Source of the DNA: JANWXR01 sp964608265
Lineage (GTDB): Bacteria > Chloroflexota > Anaerolineae > Anaerolineales > UBA6663
DNA length: 64,000 nucleotides
Direction: 5' to 3'
NCBI GenBank assembly: GCA_964608265.1
Contig: CAZSNP010000018.1
Coordinates: 1-64,000, forward strand
The position numbers and the translations under genes are program-made. How positions within the stretch are numbered: position 1 is the first letter of the stretch; each line of letters starts with the position of its first letter. A model generated the notes under the pieces. It did not search any database, was not told where the DNA came from, and worked only from the letters and a program-made list of their open reading frames with translations. This document shows positions 1-7,614 of this stretch, piece after piece.

Positions 1-476
1 CCGACTGGCCGCTGGACACGCCGGCCCGCATCATCCACCTGGAGGACGAGCCGGCTGCGCTCTTCGCCCAGATCGCGGCCGAGGGCTTGCGCCCCGGCCA
101 GACCCTACGCGTGCTGGAATCGACCCCTCACCGTTTGACCTTGTCGGACGGCCACAAGACCTTCGCCCTAGCGCCGCTGGTGGCCGCCAACATCTTTGTC
201 GCGCCGAAGCCAACCGACGGGGCGCCGGCGGAGCGCCGCCTGACCGCGCTCAAACAGGGAGAGCAGGCGCTGGTGCGCGCCCTGGATGATGGCCTGCGGG
301 GCTTCACACGCCGCCGTTTGCTGGACCTGGGCCTGACGCCCGGCGCCCTGGTCCGGGCGGAGCTGCCCAGCATGTTCGGAGATCCAGTGGCCTACCGGGT
401 GCGCGGCACGTTGATCGCTCTACGCCGGGATCAGGCTGAGCAGATCCTGATCTCGGAGCCGGAGGCCGCCCGGTAG
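1..476 (+). CDS. Metal-dependent regulator C-terminus with FeoA domains (5' partial)
   Basis: The frame is open from base 3 with no start, so this is the C-terminal part of a gene beginning outside the window. Two FeoA/SH3-like modules are visible: one around TLRVLESTPHRLTL and a second that opens with RLTALKQGEQALV and contains RRRLLDLGLTPG. Similar tails occur on DtxR/MntR-type iron or manganese regulators and as free FeoA. It lies about 115 nt upstream of split feoB on the same strand, which fits an iron-sensing repressor fused to the Feo system. The DNA-binding part is not in the window, so the regulator assignment rests on context. Confidence 0.72.
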   Translation, partial: DWPLDTPARIIHLEDEPAALFAQIAAEGLRPGQTLRVLESTPHRLTLSDGHKTFALAPLVAANIFVAPKPTDGAPAERRLTALKQGEQALVRALDDGLRGFTRRRLLDLGLTPGALVRAELPSMFGDPVAYRVRGTLIALRRDQAEQILISEPEAAR

Positions 477-592
477 TGGCAGCGGCGGTTCCCCAGCGCT
501 TTGAGGGCCAGCCTGGTCTTCGCCAGGACTCAGGCACCTATCGGCTGAACGACTTACAGATTGCCGACTAAAAAGTCGAAGGAGACAGGCAA

Positions 593-1405
593 ATGCCCGT
601 AGATTGCAAAACCTGCCCGGCCAACGCCGCCCTGGCCCAGATGGGCCTGGACGTGAGCGCCTTTGATTACCTGGTGGCGCTGGCTGGCAACCCCAACACC
701 GGCAAGAGCACGGTCTTCAACGCCCTCACCGGCCTGAAGCAGCACACCGGCAACTGGCCGGGCAAGACCGTCACCCGCGCCGAGGGCGGCTACCAGTTTC
801 AGGGCAAACGCTACAAGCTGGTGGACCTGCCCGGCACCTACTCGCTGCTGTCGGCCTCGCAGGATGAGGAGATCGCGCGCAATTTCATCCTCTTCGGCCA
901 GCCGGATTGCACCATCGTGGTCACCGACGCGACTTGCCTGGAGCGCAATCTGAATCTGGTCCTGCAGGTGCTGGAGATCAGCGACCGCGTGGTGGTGTGC
1001 GTCAACCTGCTGGACGAGGCCCGCCGCAAGGGCCTGGCCGTGGACACGCGCACCCTGGCGCGCGATTTGGGCGTGCCCGTCGTTGGGACGGCGGCGCGCT
1101 CCGGCGAGGGCCTGGGCGACCTGCTGGCCGCCGTTGCTGACGTGGCCGGGGGCCGCGTGCCAGCGGCGCCGCGCCGTGTGGCTGCCAACAGTGCGCTCGA
1201 GCAGGCCCTGGAGGAATTGCTGCCGCTCATCGAGCAAGCTGCGCCCAACTTGCCCAATCCGCGCTGGGTAGCGCTGCGCCTGCTCGACGGCGATCAGCGC
1301 ATCCGGCAGGCCCTGCTTAATGGCGAATTGAACGACATCGCGCAGCGCCAGCGTGAAGCCGTGCGCCGTTTCAGCCGCAAGATGGCCCTGGAGGGCGCTC
1401 AATGA
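593..1405 (+). CDS. feoB: Ferrous iron transporter FeoB, N-terminal GTPase part (split gene)
   Basis: This is a stand-alone 270 aa G domain. G1 is GNPNTGKS (residues 32-39), G3 is DLPGTYSL, G4 is NLLD and G5 lies near TAARSGEG. The order and spacing are those of the cytosolic G protein of FeoB, which gates Fe2+ uptake. A CxxC pair (CKTC) sits at the extreme N-terminus. GGAGAC lies about 6 nt before the ATG. The gene ends inside the start of the permease gene through an ATGA overlap, so the two halves are probably translationally coupled. Classical FeoB is a single chain of about 700-770 aa; splitting it is known but uncommon. Confidence 0.93.
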   Translation: MPVDCKTCPANAALAQMGLDVSAFDYLVALAGNPNTGKSTVFNALTGLKQHTGNWPGKTVTRAEGGYQFQGKRYKLVDLPGTYSLLSASQDEEIARNFILFGQPDCTIVVTDATCLERNLNLVLQVLEISDRVVVCVNLLDEARRKGLAVDTRTLARDLGVPVVGTAARSGEGLGDLLAAVADVAGGRVPAAPRRVAANSALEQALEELLPLIEQAAPNLPNPRWVALRLLDGDQRIRQALLNGELNDIAQRQREAVRRFSRKMALEGAQ

Positions 1406-2808
1406 CCACCCAGCCTGCTGCCTCCCCGGCCGACGCCCTGCTGGCCCGCGCCGACGCGCTGCGCCAGGCCCTGCCCGGGAACTTCCGCGACCAGCTCGTC
1501 CAGTCGCTCTACGGCGAGGCCGAGAGCATCGCCCGCCGCGCGGTGCGCCCCGAGGGCGCGCGGCGCCGGGATTGGGATGGTTGGCTCGACCGGCTGGTGA
1601 CCTCGCCGGTCTTCGGCCTGCCGATCATGCTGTTGCTGCTGGCCGTCGTCTTCTGGCTCACCATCACCGGCGCCAACGTGCCTTCGGCGATGATTGCTGA
1701 GGCGCTTTTTTGGATCGAGGACACGGCCAGCGCGTGGTTCACTGCGTGGGGCTTGCCGTGGTGGGTTATGGGCTTCGTGTGGCACGGCGTCTGGCGCGGG
1801 CTGGCCTGGGTGGTCAGCGTCATGCTCCCGCCGATGGCCATCTTCTTCCCGTGCTTCACGTTCCTGGAGGACCTGGGCTACCTGCCGCGCGTCGCCTTCA
1901 ACCTCGACTGGCTGTTCAAGAAGGCGGGCGCGCACGGCAAGCAGTCGCTGACCATGGCGATGGGCTTCGGGTGCAACGCCGCCGGCGTCATCGCCACCCG
2001 CGTCATTGATAGCCCGCGCGAGCGCCTGATCGCCATCCTGACCAACAATTTCGTGCCCTGCAACGGGCGCTTCCCGACCCTGATCATGCTGGCGACCGTG
2101 TTCGTGGCCGCCTCCTTCCCGCCGGCGCTGGCCTCGGTGGCCGCCGCCGGCTCGGTGGTCATGGTCGTCATCATCGGTGTGCTGTTCACGCTGGCCGTCT
2201 CGGCCCTGCTCTCACGCACGCTACTGCGCGGCGAGGCCTCGGCGTTTTCGCTCGAGCTGCCGCCCTTCCGCCGCCCAAACGTTAAACAGATCCTGTACAC
2301 CTCCCTGATCGACCGCACGATCTTCGTCCTGTGGCGCGCCATTCAGACGGCCGCCCCGGCCGGCGCCGTCATCTGGTTGCTGGGCAATATCTCAATCGGC
2401 GGCCAGTCCCTGGCCTGGCACGTGGCCGATTTCCTGAATCCGCTCGGGCTGGCCATCGGCCTGGACGGCGTCATCCTGCTGGCCTACATCATCGCCATCC
2501 CCGCCAACGAGATCGTGGTGCCGACGATGCTAATGGTCTACATGGGCGTGGGCATGATGACCGACACGCCGGAGTTCGCCGAACTGCGCGGCCTGCTCAT
2601 CGGCCAGCACGGCTGGACGATGCTCACCGCCGTCAACCTGATGCTTTTCTCGCTGCTGCACAACCCGTGCGCGACCACGATCCTGACGATGTGGAAGGAA
2701 ACGCGCAGCCTCAAGTGGACGACCATCGGCGCGCTCATGCCGCTGGTGATCGCGTTTGCGGTCTGCTTCGGCACGGCCACTGTGGCCCGACTGTTGGGTT
2801 GGGTATAG
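1402..2808 (+). CDS. feoB: Ferrous iron transporter FeoB, membrane permease part (split gene)
   Basis: This 468 aa polytopic membrane protein starts four bases inside the GTPase gene. It has the FeoB Gate/core signatures GFGCNAAGVIATR and PCNGRFPT in place of the usual GCNVP and PCSARLP forms, and a late segment HNPCATTILTMWKE typical of the FeoB C-terminus. About 8-10 hydrophobic segments run from residue 65 to the end. The first 60 residues are polar and may dock on the separate G domain. It should form the Fe2+ pathway in the inner membrane. The altered core residues are within the range of divergent FeoB proteins, but strict Fe2+ specificity is not certain. Confidence 0.9.
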   Translation: MTTQPAASPADALLARADALRQALPGNFRDQLVQSLYGEAESIARRAVRPEGARRRDWDGWLDRLVTSPVFGLPIMLLLLAVVFWLTITGANVPSAMIAEALFWIEDTASAWFTAWGLPWWVMGFVWHGVWRGLAWVVSVMLPPMAIFFPCFTFLEDLGYLPRVAFNLDWLFKKAGAHGKQSLTMAMGFGCNAAGVIATRVIDSPRERLIAILTNNFVPCNGRFPTLIMLATVFVAASFPPALASVAAAGSVVMVVIIGVLFTLAVSALLSRTLLRGEASAFSLELPPFRRPNVKQILYTSLIDRTIFVLWRAIQTAAPAGAVIWLLGNISIGGQSLAWHVADFLNPLGLAIGLDGVILLAYIIAIPANEIVVPTMLMVYMGVGMMTDTPEFAELRGLLIGQHGWTMLTAVNLMLFSLLHNPCATTILTMWKETRSLKWTTIGALMPLVIAFAVCFGTATVARLLGWV

Positions 2809-2818
2809 GAGGTGACGG

Positions 2819-3421
2819 ATGACTGACACACTGATCCGCTGGCTGTTGCTCGGCATGTTGGTTTTGTTCTTCGTCGTCCGCGCCTACCACCATCGCCGGG
2901 CGGTGAAGGAGGGCGGGGCGATTGAGTACCGCGAGCCGAACCGGCGCGCGATTCAGGCGATGCGGTTGGTCGTAGGCCTCGGCTGGCTGGCGGCCATGGC
3001 GGCCTATTTCTTCGCGCCGCGTTTCGTGGCCTGGGCCGACTTCGCCCTGCCCGAGCCGGTGCGCTGGGCGGGGCTGGCGCTCGGCTACCTCAACCTGCCG
3101 CTGTTGTGGTGGATCGAGGCCACGTTGGGCAAGAACTTCAACACCACGCTGCACCTCCGCGAGGGCCACACGTTGGTGACCGAGGGGCCGTATCGCTGGG
3201 TGCGCCACCCGATGTACACGTCGCTCTATTTGCTCGTGGCTTCGATCTTTCTCGCTTCGGCCAACGGGCTGGTAGGCGTGCCCGGCATCGCGAGCCTGAC
3301 GATCATCCTCCTCAACCGTGTGCGGCGCGAGGAAGCGGTGATGCTTGAGCAACTCGGCGAGCCATACCGCGCATACATGCAACGCACCGGACGATTCTTG
3401 CCCCGGATTGGAGTTGGCTGA
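2819..3421 (+). CDS. Isoprenylcysteine carboxyl methyltransferase (ICMT/PEMT-like) family protein
   Basis: This 200 aa membrane protein has 4-5 hydrophobic helices and the C-terminal SAM-binding signature of the ICMT/PEMT fold: YRWVRHPMYTSLYL, then EEAVMLEQLGEPYRAYMQRTGRF. Bacterial members methylate unknown substrates and are often found beside metal-handling genes. An AGGAGGTGAC Shine-Dalgarno site precedes the ATG. It starts 10 nt after feoB and is followed by a paralogue with a one-base TGATG overlap, so it is part of the same operon. The substrate cannot be inferred. Confidence 0.82.
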   Translation: MTDTLIRWLLLGMLVLFFVVRAYHHRRAVKEGGAIEYREPNRRAIQAMRLVVGLGWLAAMAAYFFAPRFVAWADFALPEPVRWAGLALGYLNLPLLWWIEATLGKNFNTTLHLREGHTLVTEGPYRWVRHPMYTSLYLLVASIFLASANGLVGVPGIASLTIILLNRVRREEAVMLEQLGEPYRAYMQRTGRFLPRIGVG

Positions 3422-4032
3422 TGGATACCGAATTGATCTTTCGTATCGTAATCGTGATTCTGTTTTTGGCGGCGATGAGCATCGGCGGATACTTCCGCCG
3501 CCGCGCTGACCGTGAGGGCGGGCGGTTGCGCACCGCCGAGGGCAGCGGGCTGGTCGTGGTGCTGCGGCTGCTAAGCCTGATCGCGCTGCTGCCGCTGTGC
3601 GCTTACCTCCTCAATCCCGATTGGGTGGCGTGGGCGCGGTTCCCCCTGCCCGACTGGTTGCGCTGGCTGGCGGTCGTTGTGGCCTTTGCGCTGCTGCCGG
3701 TCTTGTATTGGATCTTTTCCAGCCTCGGCAACAACATCTCGCCGACGCAGAGCACGCGCGAGGGGCATCAACTGGTCACACACGGCCCGTATCGCTGGGT
3801 GCGCCACCCGCTCTACAGCACGGGCCTTGTGTTGGCGGTCTGTCTCACGTTGATCTCCGGGCTATGGTGGCTGGGCGCCGGCATGCTGTTGCCGCTCGCC
3901 ATCCTGTACCGGCGCACGGCGAAAGAAGAAACCAATCTCATCGCAACCTTCGGCGACGCTTACCGCGAGTACATGCGGCGCACAGGCCGATTCTTTCCAA
4001 AATTGGAGGTAAATCATGCGACGAACACTTAA
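3421..4032 (+). CDS. Second ICMT/PEMT-like methyltransferase family protein
   Basis: This 203 aa protein is a tandem paralogue of the upstream gene. It keeps YRWVRHPLYSTGLVL and the distal acidic/Tyr motif ETNLIATFGDAYREYMRRTGRFF. It is predicted to have several transmembrane helices. The ATG overlaps the previous stop by one base, and its own 3' end overlaps the multicopper oxidase start by 17 nt, so the genes are tightly coupled. Tandem duplication followed by divergence is the simplest origin; the substrate is unknown. Confidence 0.82.
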   Translation: MDTELIFRIVIVILFLAAMSIGGYFRRRADREGGRLRTAEGSGLVVVLRLLSLIALLPLCAYLLNPDWVAWARFPLPDWLRWLAVVVAFALLPVLYWIFSSLGNNISPTQSTREGHQLVTHGPYRWVRHPLYSTGLVLAVCLTLISGLWWLGAGMLLPLAILYRRTAKEETNLIATFGDAYREYMRRTGRFFPKLEVNHATNT

Positions 4033-5041
4033 CCGACGAAACTTCCTCAAGGCCGGGGCGCTCGGCACACTGGGCGCGGCCGGCTTGGCCTCGCTGTGGC
4101 AACTGCCGGCCGCGCAGGCGCAGACCGGCGACGACGGCTTCCACACGCACGGCGCACACGGCACCGGCGACGGCGCGGTAGGGGAGGTGGACACCTCGCG
4201 CTTCGACCCGATGAAGTATTTGTTTGAGTTCGATTACGGGCGGGTGAGCACCTTGCCCAACGGGCAGACGTTGCGCGAGTGGGACATCTTCGCGGTGGAT
4301 GTCGAGATCGAAGTGGCGCCGGGCGTGTACTTCCCGGCCTGGGCCTACGGGCTGAACGGCAAGCCGCCCCAGGTGCCCGGCCCCACCTTCCGCTGCACCG
4401 AGGGCGACCGGTTGCGGTTCAACTTCGGCAACGGCTCGGCGCACCCGCACACCATCCACTTCCACGGCATCCACCCGCCGAGCATGGACGGCATCACCCC
4501 GATCGTCAGGCCGGGCGAGTCGTTCACGTATGAGTTCGACGCCAAACCGTTCGGGCTGCATCTTTATCATTGCCACACCATGCCGCTCAAGCGCCACATC
4601 CACAAAGGCTTGTACGGCGCCTTCATCGTTGACCCGCCGGGCGGGCGCGCGCCGGCGCGTGAGATGGTGATGATGATGAACGGTTTCGACACCAACTTCG
4701 ACGGCGAAAACGAAATCTACGCCGTCAACACCGTGGCCTTTCACTACGCCAGGCATCCGATCGAGGTCAGGGTCGGCGAACTCCTCCGCATCTACCTCGT
4801 CAACATCACCGAGTTCGATCCCATCAACTCCTTCCATCAACACGCCGAGATGTTCAAGCTCTATCGCACCGGAACGCGGCTCGACCAATACGAGTACACC
4901 GATACGGTGATGCTGTGTCAGGGCGAGCGGCATGTGCTGGAGATGACGCTCAACTACCCGGGCAGCTACATGTTTCACTCGCATCAAAGCGAACTGGCCG
5001 AGCTGGGCTGGGTGGGGATGTTCCGGGCGACGGAGGTGTGA
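4016..5041 (+). CDS. TAT-exported two-domain multicopper oxidase
   Basis: The 341 aa product begins with a twin-arginine signal (RRNFLKAGALG, hydrophobic stretch, cleavage near AQA). Copper motifs are HTIHFHG and YHCHTMPLKRHIHKGLYG in domain 1, then FHQHAEMF and MFHSHQSE in domain 2. The only Cys-containing HCH motif is in domain 1, so the type 1 site appears to be there and the trinuclear ligands are shared between domains, as in two-domain laccases and nitrite-reductase-like proteins. It probably acts outside the membrane on metals (Cu+, Fe2+, Mn2+) or small reductants. Its place between feoB and a ZIP transporter favours metal oxidation. Confidence 0.88.
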   Translation: MRRTLNRRNFLKAGALGTLGAAGLASLWQLPAAQAQTGDDGFHTHGAHGTGDGAVGEVDTSRFDPMKYLFEFDYGRVSTLPNGQTLREWDIFAVDVEIEVAPGVYFPAWAYGLNGKPPQVPGPTFRCTEGDRLRFNFGNGSAHPHTIHFHGIHPPSMDGITPIVRPGESFTYEFDAKPFGLHLYHCHTMPLKRHIHKGLYGAFIVDPPGGRAPAREMVMMMNGFDTNFDGENEIYAVNTVAFHYARHPIEVRVGELLRIYLVNITEFDPINSFHQHAEMFKLYRTGTRLDQYEYTDTVMLCQGERHVLEMTLNYPGSYMFHSHQSELAELGWVGMFRATEV

Positions 5042-5042
5042 C

Positions 5043-6245
5043 ATGGCGGAAAAGACAATAACTCCCGCGCGCACTTCAACCTTCCCCGGCTGGGGGTGGA
5101 TTGCGGTTCCGCTCGTAGCCCTGATTGCGTTGGTGGCAGTCTTCGTCCTTAGCAACCCGGCCGCGGTCTTCACCTCCGCCGCGCCGCCGCTCGAGGATTT
5201 GGCCGTGCAGCGCATCGCCGTCAGCGAGACCGGGTTCCGCGTGGAGGTGTTCAACAACGGCGCGACCGAGGTCACCATCGCACAGGTGGCGGTGGACGAT
5301 GCCTTCTGGCAATTCAACGCCGAGCCCTCGGCCACGCTGCCGCGCCTCGGGCAGGCCACGCTCACCATCCCGTACCCCTGGGTGGCCGGCGAGCCGCATG
5401 CCATCGCCCTCGTCACCAACACCGGCACCACGTTCGAGGGCGAGGTGGCGGCGGCCACGCTCACGCCTGTGCCCGGCCCCCGGGAGTTCGGCGCGTATGC
5501 GCTGCTCGGCATGTACGTCGGCATCCTGCCGGTGACGCTGGGCATGTTGTGGTTCCCGGCCATGCGGCGCATGGGGCGGCGCGGGCTGAACGCCGTGTTG
5601 GCGCTCACCGTGGGGCTGCTGATCTTTTTGCTGGTGGATACGGGCTTCGAGGTTTTGGAGTTGGGCGCGGAGGCCCCGAGCGTCTTTCAGGGCGTGCCGC
5701 TGGCCCTGTTCGCCGCGCTGCTCACCTGGCTGGCGCTGCTCGCCGTGGGCAACCGCCGCCGCGAACGGGACCCCGATCCCGCGCGCCAGCGGCTGTACAT
5801 CGCCACCCTCATCGCGCTCGGCATAGGCCTGCATAACCTCGGCGAGGGGCTGGCGATTGGGGCGGCCTTCGCGCTGGGTGAGGCCGCGCTCGGCTCATTC
5901 CTCGTGCTTGGCTTCACCCTGCACAACGTCACCGAGGGGGTGGGCATCGTCGCGCCGGTGACGCGCGACCAACCGAAGCTGGCGACGCTGATCGGGCTGA
6001 CGCTGCTCGCCGGTGCGCCCGCCATCCTCGGCGCGTGGATCGGCGGCTTCGCCTTTTCGCCGGTGCTGGCGGTGCTGTTCCTCGGCATCGGCCTCGGCTC
6101 CATCTGGCAGGTGATTGTGGAGGTGGGGCAACTGATGCGCCGCGACGCCGAGCGCGACGGCGCGCCGCTGGTGACGTGGCTCAACGTCGGCGCGCTGCTG
6201 GCCGGGATCGCGATCATGTATCTCACCGCGTTTTTGGTGAAGTAA
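5043..6245 (+). CDS. ZIP-family metal transporter with N-terminal extracytoplasmic domain
   Basis: The 400 aa protein has one TM helix (residues about 17-35), a roughly 100-residue extracytoplasmic beta-rich domain, then 7-8 TM helices. Two adjacent ZIP metal-site motifs are clear: HNLGEGLAIG and HNVTEGVGI, where His, Asn and Glu form the binuclear site. ZIP proteins move divalent metals into the cytosol. The N-terminal ectodomain is not part of minimal ZIP proteins (about 250-300 aa). It starts one base after the oxidase stop and looks like the last gene of the feo-ICMT-oxidase operon. Confidence 0.87.
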   Translation: MAEKTITPARTSTFPGWGWIAVPLVALIALVAVFVLSNPAAVFTSAAPPLEDLAVQRIAVSETGFRVEVFNNGATEVTIAQVAVDDAFWQFNAEPSATLPRLGQATLTIPYPWVAGEPHAIALVTNTGTTFEGEVAAATLTPVPGPREFGAYALLGMYVGILPVTLGMLWFPAMRRMGRRGLNAVLALTVGLLIFLLVDTGFEVLELGAEAPSVFQGVPLALFAALLTWLALLAVGNRRRERDPDPARQRLYIATLIALGIGLHNLGEGLAIGAAFALGEAALGSFLVLGFTLHNVTEGVGIVAPVTRDQPKLATLIGLTLLAGAPAILGAWIGGFAFSPVLAVLFLGIGLGSIWQVIVEVGQLMRRDAERDGAPLVTWLNVGALLAGIAIMYLTAFLVK

Positions 6246-6249
6246 GGTC

Positions 6250-6289
6250 AACGGGTCAACGGGTGGCGCAGCCTACCCGTTGACCCGTT
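6250..6289 (+). terminator. Perfect 15-bp inverted repeat after the ZIP gene
   Basis: Arms AACGGGTCAACGGGT (6250-6264) and its exact complement (6275-6289) flank a 10-nt loop. Each arm is a tandem of AACGGGT units. It lies 5 nt after the operon stop codon and before a new promoter, so transcription termination or mRNA 3'-end protection is likely. No good U-tract follows. Confidence 0.6.
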
Positions 6290-6327
6290 CTCAACGTTCC
6301 CTCAGCTGGGCCGGGGGGCGCCCACGT

Positions 6328-6360
6328 TATAATTTCCGAAAAACCAGAAACGGAAATTAT
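6328..6360 (+). promoter_or_regulatory. Palindrome overlapping a TATAAT -10 element before the DUF3105 gene
   Basis: A consensus TATAAT lies at 6328-6333. It is embedded in a perfect 10-bp inverted repeat: ATAATTTCCG at 6329-6338 and CGGAAATTAT at 6351-6360, with a 12-nt spacer. The right arm ends just before the start codon at 6366. A palindrome over the -10 and start site is a typical operator layout, so a repressor (for example metal-responsive) could act here. An RNA hairpin hiding the start codon is the alternative. Confidence 0.6.
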
Positions 6361-6365
6361 GACGC

Positions 6366-6983
6366 ATGACCAGATCAACCCCATCTTCTCGCCAGACACG
6401 CCGTTCCGGGGGGCAACCGACCCGGCTGCCGCTGCTGCCCCTCGTCGGCGGCGTTGTCGCCGTCGTGTTGATCGGTGTGATCGGCTTCGCGGTGTACAAC
6501 ACGATTCAGGACCGCAACATCCGGACGGCGCCGATCGAGGGGGTGCAGACCTACAGCGTGCAGCGCGACCATGTGACCACGGCGGTCAATCAAGACCTCG
6601 GCTACGACCAAATCCCCCCGGTCGGCGGGCCGCACGACGCCAACTGGCAGAACTGCGGCATCTATGACCAACCCATCTTCAGCAAGCACGCCGTGCATTC
6701 GCTCGAACATGGGGCGGTGTGGATCACCTATCAACCCGGCCTGGCCGCCGCCGACATCGCCAAACTCAAAGGCCTGGTCACCGGTCGCGACTATGCCTTG
6801 CTGTCGCCGTATCCCGATTTACCCTCGCCCGTAGTGGCCTCGGCCTGGGGCGTGCAGTTGAAGCTGGAGAGCGCCGACGATCCGCGCCTGTCGAACTTCA
6901 TCCGCAAGTACGCCCAGGGCCCGCAGACGCCGGAACCGGGCGCGGCCTGCTTCAACGGCACCAGCGTGGTGAAGGCGCAATGA
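6366..6983 (+). CDS. DUF3105 membrane-anchored protein
   Basis: This 205 aa protein has a short basic N-terminus, one TM helix (about residues 23-45) and a C-terminal extracytoplasmic domain with the DUF3105 hallmarks: PPVGGPHDANWQNCGIYDQP and HSLEHGAVWITY. Family function is unknown; the conserved His, Cys and Trp residues suggest metal or redox chemistry. It has its own -10 with a very short leader and overlaps the DUF305 gene by ATGA, making DUF3105-DUF305-ATPase a second metal operon. Confidence 0.88.
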   Translation: MTRSTPSSRQTRRSGGQPTRLPLLPLVGGVVAVVLIGVIGFAVYNTIQDRNIRTAPIEGVQTYSVQRDHVTTAVNQDLGYDQIPPVGGPHDANWQNCGIYDQPIFSKHAVHSLEHGAVWITYQPGLAAADIAKLKGLVTGRDYALLSPYPDLPSPVVASAWGVQLKLESADDPRLSNFIRKYAQGPQTPEPGAACFNGTSVVKAQ

Positions 6984-7612
6984 TGAACAGCTCGCCCATT
7001 TCGCCATCACGCTGGCTGTGGCCGGCGCTCGCCGGTTTGTTCGCCCTGGCCGCGCTGGCCTTTGGTATTTTGTGGTGGCTGGCCCAGAGCCAGCGCCCGC
7101 CGGCCGATGGCGACCCGGCGGTGACGTTCGCCCGCGACATGGCCGCCCATCACCGGCAGGCCGTGCAAATGGCAGTATTGGTTCGCGACCGCACGCAGGA
7201 TGCCGAGCTGCGCCAGTTCCTCATAGACGTCATCCTCACCCAGCAGGCGCAGATCGGTTACTTCGAGGGCTGGCTGGAGACTTGGGGCCTGCCGCTGAGC
7301 GGGCCCGAGCCGCCGATGACGGGGATGATGATGCACGGCGGTGTGGAAATGGCGATGACACCCGCGCTGATGGGCATGGCCTCACAAGAAGATGTGAACG
7401 CCCTCAGCACCCTGCCGTTGCCCGAAGCGGAGATAAAATTCCTGCAACTGATGATCAGGCATCATCGCGGCGGCGTGTCAATGTCCGAGTCGTTGCTGGC
7501 CGAATCGAACCGGGCCGAAGCCCGGCGGCTGGCCGAGTCCATCATCAACGCGCAGACTGGCGAGATCGCTTACATGACGGAGTTGCTGCAACGACGCGGT
7601 GCGACGCCGTGA
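6980..7612 (+). CDS. DUF305 (ferritin-like fold) exported protein
   Basis: This 210 aa protein has an N-terminal TM anchor followed by two copies of the DUF305 motif: FARDMAAHHRQAVQMA and LMIRHHRGGVSMSE. A Met-rich loop (MTGMMMHGGVEMAM) lies between them, suggestive of Cu or other soft-metal binding. DUF305 proteins are helical bundles often encoded next to copper or heavy-metal export genes. The start was set at the ATG in the ATGA overlap with the preceding gene; longer frames upstream are antisense-like low-complexity sequence. Confidence 0.85.
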   Translation: MMNSSPISPSRWLWPALAGLFALAALAFGILWWLAQSQRPPADGDPAVTFARDMAAHHRQAVQMAVLVRDRTQDAELRQFLIDVILTQQAQIGYFEGWLETWGLPLSGPEPPMTGMMMHGGVEMAMTPALMGMASQEDVNALSTLPLPEAEIKFLQLMIRHHRGGVSMSESLLAESNRAEARRLAESIINAQTGEIAYMTELLQRRGATP

Positions 7613-7614
7613 CG

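Noticed and set aside
3938..5608. 556-codon open frame on the minus strand opposite the oxidase
   Set aside because: Antisense shadow in high-GC DNA; composition is Arg/His/Pro/Val-rich with no motif, while the plus strand has a clear copper oxidase.
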